From a virus, in IMG/VR virus record IMGVR_UViG_3300008954_003475, positions 62,001-126,000 of that record: DNA of 64,000 bases; one strand, written 5' to 3'. The stretch's first letter is position 1; each line of letters opens with the position of its first letter. Both the position numbers and the translations under genes were made by a program. Of the stretch, positions 29,401 through 37,383 are shown one piece after another. The notes under the pieces were generated by a model. That model did no database searches. It saw only the letters and a list, made by a program, of their open reading frames with translations, and had not been told where the DNA came from.

Positions 29401-30094
29401 ATTCTGCTAAATCATCAATGGCTCCTTGAACACTTGATGAGCTAATTAAATCTGAAGTTTCTTCATTGCTATAATATATCTGTCCCGCAATATGAGAATT
29501 ATTATTTGCGCCTATACTTTCACCGGTATAGTTCATATGAGCATTATAAATTTCTTCCAAAATCTCCTGAAGAGTTCCCTCTCCAAGAGCCATCGTTGCA
29601 TCGGAAGACTCCTCAGCCTCCGCTGCTTCTACGGCTATTGCTTTGGCATAATGTCTATTTATAGCATCATCATGAACGTGTGCCGAAACAATCGCATTAA
29701 GCTCTTCAAGGGTTATAATAAACGCATCTAATCTGTTGTCCAAAATAGAAATTTGATCTTGCAGCAAATGAGTTGGAAAGTTTAATCGTAATTTGCTTTC
29801 ATTAATTGCCGCGACTTTTGATACGTCTGTATCTGTAACAGGGCCTGAAAGAACATTCGATCTATCCAAAGCTTCTTTTAATATATTTCCATTTTCATCC
29901 AAAGCATTTGACAGCCTTGCCGAAACGGTATTTCCGGTTGCTCCTTGCGGATTTATACCCAGAGCCTTTTCAATATTAAATATTGCAGACCTAAGACTAT
30001 TAAACACATCAGAGCCTATCTCGGTAATATTATCTCTAATTACCGGGATCTCTACTGATGTATCTAATTCATTTGGATATTTTGATTTTGGCAC
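26471..30094 (-). CDS. Giant tail adhesin with beta-helix C-terminus (paralogue of the next gene upstream)
   Basis: This is a 1207-aa protein. The first ~160 residues (KYPNELDTSVEIPVIRDNIT, INPQGATGNTVSARL, then NESKLRLNFPTHLLQDQISI) are clearly paralogous to those of the adjacent 1970-aa adhesin and are probably the virion-attachment domain. The middle is made of beta domains with repeated wording, such as TGDLCVIDGSTESGDDGTF. From about residue 953 to the end is a pectate-lyase-like right-handed beta-helix (AAVDYARMFSKLFPKM, PNIFLKEGTYNVSETIIIDF, ILSGAGPNTIIQ), the typical fold of phage tailspikes. Unlike the paralogue it ends inside or just after the helix and lacks the conserved C-terminal domain. 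No catalytic residues can be assigned by eye. Confidence 0.8.
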   Translation of the reverse strand: MPKSKYPNELDTSVEIPVIRDNITEIGSDVFNSLRSAIFNIEKALGINPQGATGNTVSARLSNALDENGNILKEALDRSNVLSGPVTDTDVSKVAAINESKLRLNFPTHLLQDQISILDNRLDAFIITLEELNAIVSAHVHDDAINRHYAKAIAVEAAEAEESSDATMALGEGTLQEILEEIYNAHMNYTGESIGANNNSHIAGQIYYSNEETSDLISSSSVQGAIDDLAELEGEGLRNSNLNFNSNGIIRTGSSYNAWEGNEIGTLLTEASEIIYDGPNDKSTSKVSFSTPPTPTTAPKPFDILSVVDSSFEEDNTEYLIASVALTDEGDVDYVMIFGGPVNEIEEGTTAKITKNQFVNYNENGLNCSVRPRYDKSNTPDVQVALPNAATIISSGIKPTSLEDGVADMIALEIDGGDTVEITVYDEDFDIQNLDTIVFKINDYAVANNLNIFAYKIRSLRCYELAITHVLPSFAEDSKNRTIKLVAATTDAAEVLGLSYLLDREVEGSGGNAYHINGRLLEDFGKIKKYGDDSILIAAGTMYLSSVSTDFIADDIRTGDLCVIDGSTESGDDGTFRIRNVSANTIILDPTSGTPALQGEISDDSSVFVIRCTAPIGEMEFLETDGLIMFDVFVDQNKDIFYKKKLDTVRHIETAGFYAIVSDVSGGFIQADDIYVVTVTTDGMAYLGTTVGESTTPPYDVTPGSEGEETFVGATGEYKVFSRDKMSYIVLEVLASGPPLSEQTSVLIGYDDLPSSVLHLCRGVYSADFGFILGSASETGGAVPTVRNKRITGTVDDTIIGEAFLERYIQGPRNELRTSGVIRATDIDSITYVDSSTCKITINPGVAVVNGVRFEYLGVTDLVYKYDGGVEDYNDTDNFYIALDGSGCIIVENEVDRAGAGAEYVSPFAGQAVANLAYVEVDTSGETTTVTDLRLFIDHIDHKLIGDITVANDQRFGHFTDIKAAVDYARMFSKLFPKMGTPNIFLKEGTYNVSETIIIDFDLILSGAGPNTIIQRSGELLVGGSSADQSVLIYIGGGEPGNRSSSEDIVYGVTLESFTYKQHESFTDRGSIVEVAQEISSTGSSTSSPEATFRLSKINCIGIDNGTRTSVNDAEPWEWAVRQGRGSGLYFGNLIVKDCFFDSIGWGDGAIYWDGGSYVNNVIINGNISINVTDQTTGPYGIGAESGLNNSTFYGYVEANNVSDDDY

Positions 30095-30103
30095 GTTATC
30101 CTC

Positions 30104-33100
30104 TTAACCGCAATGGTATGTGCATCCAACAAATGCTTTTTTATAGGTTTGACCATCAAACTCAAATTCAACACATTCATAATTATTACTATTTAAATCA
30201 AAATTACAATCTTGGGTAATCTTTGCCACAGTATAGTTGTGAAGCAAATCATCATCTTGCCTCATACCATAACCAGGAATTTCGCAAGTTGTTATGTAAT
30301 CTCCATTCTCCAAATCACCATTTATATTACAAATCCAAACAGCACCTTCTCCTAGTGAGTTAATAATCAGCCTTTCATCATCCTCTTTTTTTGCATAAGA
30401 AGATACGAATGCTCCTATCGAATAAGATCTTGTATCACTGCCTTCATCCTCCATATCAGATATTACTCCAAAAGCTTTTTTATCATTTCTTACACTTGAT
30501 AGCCCAACCTCTGGCAATGATTCATTTATGCTAGGCTTTTTTAATCCATCTAGATTACTATAAAAACCCTTTGAAATAACTATCAGCCCTATGTTGTCCT
30601 TGTCGTGCAAGGCTTTATCCCCCAGAGATCTATGCTGACCTGTAAAGTTAAGCTCGTCTACATTATTTGCCGGATTTAAATATGCTCGAACACCATCGAA
30701 GGAACCTCCATAACTATTTTTATGATGAAAGGCTAATACGTTTGAGTTTCCATCGTATGAAGATCTCACGTGTATTGTCCATCTAACATCTGCCGTACCG
30801 GCAAGGATTCCGTCATCACCGCCATGGGTTGCATACTGATGAATCCTTATTCCTGAGTTGCTATCATCGTCAGATTGAAACACATCAAATCGCCCATTCT
30901 TCATAGCCATTCTAAATTTTTCATCAAAATTAGTGCCAAGCAGACCAGTGTTAAATGGATCTTCATCTACATTATATGGCCCAAAAGCTAAATTACTATA
31001 GGTATCTGACGATGAAGACCAATATGTTGCTATATCTCCATACATAGATGTAGAGCCAGCCTTTATAAAAAGACATGGTCCCTCCGCCTGGCTGCCTGCA
31101 ACATTTATTACCCCAACCTGATGACCTGGACTGCTTACTGATAAAGAATCATATATAGCAACATTTCCGGTTCTATCTATATACAAGGCCTTGCCATAGT
31201 CGGTCCACAAGCTCAAAGTATCATCGTCTGCAGCGGATCCAATCAATGTTTCAACGCCACTGCGGATAGCGAAACTAACATCGTCTATAGTAATGGATCC
31301 ACCAACATTGAGATCGCCTGTGTTCACGGAACCACTAACATTCAACCTGTGGCCATCAGGTGTCGTGGTCCCTATCGCAACGCCACCACTGCCATTGGCA
31401 CACATCATAAGATCACTATCTCCAGAGTTTTGAAGATGCATTGAAGAAGAAGCGGAACCATCTCTGGCCAATATCTCATTGGCATCGAATGCTAGATGAT
31501 CACCGCTTGTATCTCCTACTATTAAGATTCCGGTACTATTTGACTCACTTATTTCGTCCGAACCTGTGGTGCCTCCATAAACATATAACGGCACTTGAGA
31601 ATCGGCCACCCCTATCCCAACTCCATCTTCAGTTATGGTCAAACTATCACTTAAAGATCTTCTGTTGATCTTGAATACCGCCGAATCAGTTGTAGAGCTA
31701 CTTCTTGTTCCCATTACAAATTGGCCATTGGAGGCAGGCGTGTCTCCATCCCACTCGATAAAGCCACCATGGTTAAACACGCCCGCATCTCCGGAGCAAT
31801 CCTCAACAAACTCAATTCTTGATGAACAGTTTCCTCCCCCAGCATCGGGCGATCCCAGTCTAAACACCACATCATCACCAATGAGGTGAAGATTTGGCTG
31901 AGTTGTTGATGGACTTGAGTTTTCAATCGTTATACTTTCTGCTATAATATCTGTTGCTGCAATATTTGTAACAGCAAGCGTTTCAATGGGAAGAAGCCTA
32001 TCTGACCATTCATGATTGCCGTCATAGTCGATCTTGCCCGATCCTGAGCCATCATTATCAGCACATATGTTTCCAACTATTTGTATATTATTTATTGCAG
32101 GACAATCATCAAAGTCAAAAATATTTTCTCCAGCAACATACGAGCCAACCAGCGGATCGACATAAGCACAATGAATAAGATAATTGTCCATCCCATCCAC
32201 CACCATATCCGTTCCACCGGGAGCGATTCCTGACCCTCTAGAAACATTATTTGATATATTTATATTTCTAATATTTGCTGCAGCAAAATCATCAAACTTT
32301 ATTGCTGAATTTAAAAATTGACAATTTGTTATAGAGATATTTCCTGCGCCATGATCTGTCGCCTCTTCCAGCCTGTCATGAGCCTCAACTATAATTCCGC
32401 CATAGCTAATGTCGGCAGCACCGTCAGCGCCCTCATCACACTCTGATGAGTCAAAAATAACATTATCAATGTTAACTCCCCAATTTAGCTTATAGCCTTC
32501 CGAATCTGAAAGATGATTTGGGTCTTTAATAGATGGATCTATAATATTTATAGAAGAAAGTCTCATTCTGAAATTGCTTAAATTCACAAAGCCATTATTT
32601 ATTACATCCATGTCCATATCTGGCACAGAAGAGCTTATAGTCGGATCAAGGCCATATGCATCATCATCAATGGCCATTCCAGGTCCTGCAATTTTTATAC
32701 CAGACCAATTATCGGCGCTTCTTGAGACCAGCCTAGTATCTAGATCGTTAGAGTCATCATATATGTCGGCTATATCTATAACTGTCGAATATCCTTCTCC
32801 AACTATATTTACGGGAAAGTTTATCCATATACCTTGATTTAAATGTCTTGCATTAAGAGTTTTGTTATCGGTTGTTGTTCCAGAGTCCTCTGCGTGATCA
32901 ACAATGACCCTATGAGTTCCAGACTTCAGATGAATCGTCGGAACACCAGCGCTTGAATATGCTTCAGAAAATCTTTTCGCATACTTGAGAGCTTCATTGA
33001 TTGTTAAAAAGTGTCCCATACCTCTTTGCGGAGATACGGTAATTGAATTAAGAATTCTTAAGTCTAATTGGTCAATAAATAATCTCAAATCAGTTGCAAA

Positions 33101-36016
33101 AGGAGGATCTCCAATAGTGGTGTCAGAACCATCTCCATTGTATTCTACAGTACATAAGACGCAATAATCATACGGATCAAATGGTGAGGAACAAACCCCG
33201 CTTGCTCCAGAGGAGTTTGAACTAGCAAAAACAATCTCTCCCCACTGGTTCATGGCTACAAAAAATTTATCTGTATCGGGAGAAGGCCCCCAAGGAGAGT
33301 TGATTCCTGTTATCAAATTATTTCTTGCGCTTATTTCAAATCTTTTTCCCTTCACATAACAAACGCCACCCGCTATATCTATAACATAATGTCCGTTTAC
33401 ATTTATTGACTCATGATCATCCAAGTCAGTATAGGGCGTTAATAAGTCCGTGCTAGAGTCAAGAACCGATGTTGTCACCTCAAGCCCGCTGACTACACCA
33501 TTTGATCTAGTTTCTCGAATAGGCCTTTGCTGCATTGTGTATATGGCATCAGTTCCAAGATCCTTGTGTCCAACATTTCCTCTGCGCAACTTTGAAAAAA
33601 GCCTAGGATAATCAGTTCCAGCCCCGGAAACTCTTGAGGATCCAGCTTCATAATGCGATCTTGCAATGAGAAGATTTTGCCCATCATTTACCTCCTCAAA
33701 CCCATAAAGACCTATAGTGGTAGCAACTCCAGACCCAGCGGCTCCAATGTCATCATCTATCTGTGCCGATATAGCAGAAGAATCCTGAATAAACAATGTA
33801 AGCTTTATATCATACTTTCCAGAAGATACCTCTATATAAGAGTTTGAAAGACTGCCCAGAATAACTGGATCGCCTCCATCTAAGGCTATTAAGTCAACTC
33901 CATCTACAGTCCTCTCTAACGTTAGCCCCTCTCCAGATGCTGCCGAATACACAGAGACATCCCCAGCAAAGTCTACTACGGCCACTACGTTCGAAACAGT
34001 ATCTCCATCCCCCGTGTTGGATAAGGCTCCATATATTAATCTTCTATTATAAAAAACACTTCTATCATAATCCATAAAAACATCTATAATTGCAACATAT
34101 GAAGATCCGTCTATCTCGCTAAATGCCATATCTGCCAATGATAATGAATTTTTAAATATATAAAACTCTGTACTTTCATCAGAAGATCCTGTCCAAGCCC
34201 CGCCTGACAGTTGGTTTGAATCTACACCAACCTTGGACCCTGACTCATGAACGCTTGTTACGAGATAAGTTCCATCGTCAGCGCTAGATTCCGCAATGAC
34301 CAAAAGGTCTCCTACACATATCGCTTCTTCTAAAAAGTTTACAGAAGTTGACGATATCTGTGACGATCCAGACAAAAGCTCCAACCCGGTCTCTGCCAAT
34401 TTTGTACCAAGACCGTTATAAGCTTTGCCCTGTATATAATATCTTGTTCCAAGACCAGCATCTATAACTGAGTCTTCATAATCTGATAAGCCCATAGAGT
34501 CAAGGGCGTCATCGGATCCTCTTGAAACTTTTAATGTATAAGAATTTGTAGCAGAACTTTCTATAGAATGAACAAATGCAATTTCAGAAGGCTTATTCTC
34601 ATCATAATCTATTCTGTATGCATAAACGCTATAACCTCCAGCCGAGAATTGTTCATTTAGCTTTTTAAGAATCGTATCAACCGTTTGTACTGTAGCTTCT
34701 CCATCATAAACATCCAAATCAATGGCGGTTCCTTCGTCAATTGTTATAGAAAAATATCTATTTCCTTCGGACCCTATTCCGTTTATTTCCGAAGGCCTTA
34801 TTCCGTTTGTTATAATTGCTGCGGCTTCTGGGTTTGCTATTTGCAAAGTATCTGCATTAGAAGTTGGAATGCCAGATTCGTCATAGGCCTCATACTCTCT
34901 AACTGACACAAGCAATCCGCCAAGATTTGCTTCTTTGTTTGTGTTTTGATAAATTTTTGCCGTAGTATCAACCTCTGCATCTTCTCCGAATCTTGCAAAA
35001 ACATATACTCCTGTTATTTTGGTCTCATCATCAGGGTCGTATACAACTTCGCTAATCTGATATTCTGCAGTTCCAGACTCATCTGTTATTTGTAATATAT
35101 CAGACTTTTTAATGCTTATTTCAGGCACATCTTGTGCTGTATTAAAACCAATATGATGGCCCTGAGGCGACTCATAAGATATGCTTGCATAATAGGTTAT
35201 GCCAGTACTATCCAGTATCAGCTGTCCTACGTCATCCTCAAGAGAGGATACAAGCTGACCAGTTCTTGCTACTCCATTATCATGCTGATGATTCTGGTGA
35301 TCATCAAGCTGACCAACGGCATGTGCCAAGATATCCTCTATAGCGCCCTGAACATCATCTGAATCTATATAGGCAGAAACATCTGTTGTATCAAAAAATA
35401 ACTGATCAGCTTCGTGTGATCTGTTTGATATCGATATATCACTTCCATCATAATTTATATGCGATTGAAAAACTGACTCAAAAGCATCTTGCGATGTTGT
35501 AATATCTAAAGATGTAATTCCAGTTGAAGAAGAGGTATTATCAATAGCCTCTATAGTAATTGCCTGCCCCTTGTGTCTATTTGTAGCAGAAGTATGCACA
35601 TGGGCATTAAACAAAACTGCAAGCTCATCTATTGTAGCAAGCATGGCATCTACTTGATTCATCAATTGAGATACTTCGTCTTGCAATAATTGCGTTGGAT
35701 AATTTAAACGAAGCTTGCTTTCATTAATAGCGGCAGTTTTAGAAACATCACTATCAACAATTGGGCCACTTAAAACGTTCGCCCTATCAAGGGCTTCTTT
35801 TAATATATTTCCATTGCCATCTATAGCCTTATTGAGTCTGTCCGAAACAGTATTCCCAACAGCTCCTTGCGGATTAATACCCAACGTTCTTTCTATCTGA
35901 AATAAAGCAGATCTTATACTATTGAGGACATCAGAGCCAACCTCTATGATGTTGTCTCTAACTGCCGGTATTTCAATAGATGTATCTAATTCATTTGGAT
36001 ATTTTGACTTTGGCAT
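30104..36016 (-). CDS. Giant tailspike/adhesin with conserved C-terminal domain (1970 aa)
   Basis: The N-terminal ~160 residues match the neighbouring 1207-aa adhesin. Middle domains are beta-rich, and a beta-helix-type block starts near residue 998 (INEALKYAKRFSEAYSSAGV, PTIHLKSGTHRVIV). Fibre-like pieces follow at ~1400-1750 (DGVGIGV, SGSVNTGDLNVGGSITIDDV). The last ~180 residues (FTGQHRSLG, IGLIVISKGFY, INSLGEGAVWICNING, GDYITTCEIPGYGMRQDDDL, NYTVAKITQDCNF) form a domain I recall from tail fibres of environmental phages and from proteins of large algal viruses. It may be an intramolecular chaperone / autoproteolytic type (Peptidase_G2-like). The ATG at 36016 is preceded by AGGAAGAG. The virion role is secure, the C-terminal assignment tentative. 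Confidence 0.8.
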   Translation of the reverse strand: MPKSKYPNELDTSIEIPAVRDNIIEVGSDVLNSIRSALFQIERTLGINPQGAVGNTVSDRLNKAIDGNGNILKEALDRANVLSGPIVDSDVSKTAAINESKLRLNYPTQLLQDEVSQLMNQVDAMLATIDELAVLFNAHVHTSATNRHKGQAITIEAIDNTSSSTGITSLDITTSQDAFESVFQSHINYDGSDISISNRSHEADQLFFDTTDVSAYIDSDDVQGAIEDILAHAVGQLDDHQNHQHDNGVARTGQLVSSLEDDVGQLILDSTGITYYASISYESPQGHHIGFNTAQDVPEISIKKSDILQITDESGTAEYQISEVVYDPDDETKITGVYVFARFGEDAEVDTTAKIYQNTNKEANLGGLLVSVREYEAYDESGIPTSNADTLQIANPEAAAIITNGIRPSEINGIGSEGNRYFSITIDEGTAIDLDVYDGEATVQTVDTILKKLNEQFSAGGYSVYAYRIDYDENKPSEIAFVHSIESSATNSYTLKVSRGSDDALDSMGLSDYEDSVIDAGLGTRYYIQGKAYNGLGTKLAETGLELLSGSSQISSTSVNFLEEAICVGDLLVIAESSADDGTYLVTSVHESGSKVGVDSNQLSGGAWTGSSDESTEFYIFKNSLSLADMAFSEIDGSSYVAIIDVFMDYDRSVFYNRRLIYGALSNTGDGDTVSNVVAVVDFAGDVSVYSAASGEGLTLERTVDGVDLIALDGGDPVILGSLSNSYIEVSSGKYDIKLTLFIQDSSAISAQIDDDIGAAGSGVATTIGLYGFEEVNDGQNLLIARSHYEAGSSRVSGAGTDYPRLFSKLRRGNVGHKDLGTDAIYTMQQRPIRETRSNGVVSGLEVTTSVLDSSTDLLTPYTDLDDHESINVNGHYVIDIAGGVCYVKGKRFEISARNNLITGINSPWGPSPDTDKFFVAMNQWGEIVFASSNSSGASGVCSSPFDPYDYCVLCTVEYNGDGSDTTIGDPPFATDLRLFIDQLDLRILNSITVSPQRGMGHFLTINEALKYAKRFSEAYSSAGVPTIHLKSGTHRVIVDHAEDSGTTTDNKTLNARHLNQGIWINFPVNIVGEGYSTVIDIADIYDDSNDLDTRLVSRSADNWSGIKIAGPGMAIDDDAYGLDPTISSSVPDMDMDVINNGFVNLSNFRMRLSSINIIDPSIKDPNHLSDSEGYKLNWGVNIDNVIFDSSECDEGADGAADISYGGIIVEAHDRLEEATDHGAGNISITNCQFLNSAIKFDDFAAANIRNINISNNVSRGSGIAPGGTDMVVDGMDNYLIHCAYVDPLVGSYVAGENIFDFDDCPAINNIQIVGNICADNDGSGSGKIDYDGNHEWSDRLLPIETLAVTNIAATDIIAESITIENSSPSTTQPNLHLIGDDVVFRLGSPDAGGGNCSSRIEFVEDCSGDAGVFNHGGFIEWDGDTPASNGQFVMGTRSSSTTDSAVFKINRRSLSDSLTITEDGVGIGVADSQVPLYVYGGTTGSDEISESNSTGILIVGDTSGDHLAFDANEILARDGSASSSMHLQNSGDSDLMMCANGSGGVAIGTTTPDGHRLNVSGSVNTGDLNVGGSITIDDVSFAIRSGVETLIGSAADDDTLSLWTDYGKALYIDRTGNVAIYDSLSVSSPGHQVGVINVAGSQAEGPCLFIKAGSTSMYGDIATYWSSSSDTYSNLAFGPYNVDEDPFNTGLLGTNFDEKFRMAMKNGRFDVFQSDDDSNSGIRIHQYATHGGDDGILAGTADVRWTIHVRSSYDGNSNVLAFHHKNSYGGSFDGVRAYLNPANNVDELNFTGQHRSLGDKALHDKDNIGLIVISKGFYSNLDGLKKPSINESLPEVGLSSVRNDKKAFGVISDMEDEGSDTRSYSIGAFVSSYAKKEDDERLIINSLGEGAVWICNINGDLENGDYITTCEIPGYGMRQDDDLLHNYTVAKITQDCNFDLNSNNYECVEFEFDGQTYKKAFVGCTYHCG

Positions 36017-36089
36017 TAACTCTTCCTATAATTTTAACTTTCATATTCATTAAAATAAAATTAGTATTAGAAACTTGACAGATAATTGA

Positions 36090-36539
36090 TTAAGGCATTT
36101 CCATCTGATCTGTAATAGCATCAGCACCTACAAAGGCTGCAATTGTAATTGCAATGCCTAAAGATAAAAATCCTATATTTTCCAATGTTTGAAATCTATC
36201 TCTTCTATTATATTTATCCAAAAGATCCTGATTTATTACAGTCAGATGAGCATATCTATCCACCTGTGACTGAGAATAATCAAGGTTTAACTTATACAAA
36301 TCTATCTGCTGCACCCTCAGAACCTCTAACTCTCTATGCCTATCTAACTCCAACTCTTTAGCTTCTAATTCTTCAATTCTATTAAGAAGAGCTGTTGCCT
36401 CATCGATGGTAAAGACATAAGAGTCTTCCTCAAGTGTTGTTCCAGCCTTCACTATATCTCCCGCCCAACTTATGCTGGGAGTAAAAACAAGAGAAGCTAT
36501 AACAGCAAAAGACATCAATTGCTTTAAAACGAACCTCAT
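36090..36539 (-). CDS. Exported coiled-coil protein with C-terminal membrane segment (lysis cassette)
   Basis: This 149-aa protein has a clear Sec-type signal sequence (residues 1-26, FVLKQLMSFAVIASLVF, cleavage likely after SWA). A long predicted coiled coil runs at about 45-110 (ELEAKELELDRHRELEVLRV). A C-terminal hydrophobic segment sits near 123-140 (FLSLGIAITIAAFVGAD). There is no lipobox cysteine. The stop and start of neighbours overlap (ATGA), placing it at the end of a four-gene membrane-protein cassette. The topology (periplasmic coiled coil anchored at one end) is compatible with a spanin-like lysis protein, although it is not a standard Rz/Rz1 or unimolecular spanin. A host-envelope effector is the alternative. 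Confidence 0.6.
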   Translation of the reverse strand: MRFVLKQLMSFAVIASLVFTPSISWAGDIVKAGTTLEEDSYVFTIDEATALLNRIEELEAKELELDRHRELEVLRVQQIDLYKLNLDYSQSQVDRYAHLTVINQDLLDKYNRRDRFQTLENIGFLSLGIAITIAAFVGADAITDQMEMP

Positions 36540-36748
36540 AAATCTAACTCCATATTTCCGATATGATCTTTAACGTCTACCTTATCTGGAGACATTAAAG
36601 ACTCCATCTCTTTTATATCAATTAAAAGATATTCCCTTCCTGTTGATATATTTTCTTTTATTTTTTCCGCAAGGGATATTAAGCCCTCATAAACTTTGCT
36701 ATTTTTATCTTTTGAAATATCAATAAGCTTGTTAATCTTTTCTAACAT
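36536..36748 (-). CDS. Small helical protein in lysis-like cassette
   Basis: This 70-aa protein is wholly soluble, helical and charged (MLEKINKLIDISKDKNSKVY). Its start overlaps the preceding stop by 1 nt and its stop overlaps the next start by 4 nt, so it is a translated member of the cassette despite its size. I recognise no family. It might be a regulator of its membrane-protein neighbours, but there is no sequence evidence for that. Confidence 0.6.
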   Translation of the reverse strand: MLEKINKLIDISKDKNSKVYEGLISLAEKIKENISTGREYLLIDIKEMESLMSPDKVDVKDHIGNMELDL

Positions 36749-37110
36749 TAAAAACCTCTTTCATCAAAAAACTCATCTAGTTCATCTTCCGAAACTTCTT
36801 TTCTTGCCTCGAATTCTTCAAGAGTTTTTATTTCTTCTATTATTTCTTCTATTCTGCTTTCTAAACTTAAAATCTTTTCATCATTTCTATCTATTTCTTC
36901 TTGAGCTTTCTCAATTTCAACTTCGGTTCTAACCTTTTTAAGTTCTAGCTCAAGAATCTCGCGAGCATTTATTTTCTTTCTTAATAAGAAGACCGCTATA
37001 AAGCCAAAAATGCCTACTATTGCACCAAATATCAGTTTAGCTTTTAGTCCAACCTTTTTAAAAAAGTCACCAATTGCATACCAAAACCCTTTATCTTCTT
37101 CTTCACTCAT
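36748..37110 (-). CDS. Membrane-anchored coiled-coil protein, inner-membrane-spanin-like
   Basis: I place the start at the ATG at 37110 (MSEEEDKGFWYAIGDFF), preceded by AGGAG and GGAAG. A longer frame from 37203 would overlap the holin-like gene by 100 nt and has a basic, unrelated leader. The 120-aa product has one transmembrane segment at about 26-43 (LIFGAIVGIFGFIAVFLL), then a long Glu/Lys coiled coil (residues ~47-105), and an acidic tail. This N-in, coiled-coil-out layout resembles an i-spanin. The holin-like gene directly upstream overlaps it by 8 nt, supporting a lysis cassette. No matching outer-membrane lipoprotein was seen. Confidence 0.6.
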   Translation of the reverse strand: MSEEEDKGFWYAIGDFFKKVGLKAKLIFGAIVGIFGFIAVFLLRKKINAREILELELKKVRTEVEIEKAQEEIDRNDEKILSLESRIEEIIEEIKTLEEFEARKEVSEDELDEFFDERGF

Positions 37111-37375
37111 TATCTTCTTCCTGCTCCTCTTCCTTGCTATTTTCAGCTTCGTACTTCCTGTCAGTCCAACGCCTGGTAACATATGCTGTAAATGTCGCAG
37201 CAAGATATGCCGTCATTGCCGAAGCCTCCATGGGCTGAAGGCCTAATTCAAAGTCTTTATAAGAAATTCTACCGAAAGTCGCTAACAAAATGTTCAGTGT
37301 AACTACTGAAAAAGCAAAAAATGCGAATGTAAGCATTGCATCTGGCTTTCCTGCTGTATTTTTAATCCAATACAT
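37103..37375 (-). CDS. Holin-like small membrane protein
   Basis: This 90-aa protein has two predicted membrane segments (about 15-33, LTFAFFAFSVVTLNILLATF, and about 52-67, AMTAYLAATFTAYV) and a strongly charged C-terminus (KEEEQEEDNE). Size, two-helix layout and charged tail match class II type holins. It opens a cassette of membrane and exported proteins. Phages also use small two-helix proteins for other tasks, and no endolysin is present in this window, so holin is the best guess rather than a certainty. Confidence 0.6.
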   Translation of the reverse strand: MYWIKNTAGKPDAMLTFAFFAFSVVTLNILLATFGRISYKDFELGLQPMEASAMTAYLAATFTAYVTRRWTDRKYEAENSKEEEQEEDNE

Positions 37376-37383
37376 TATCCCTC

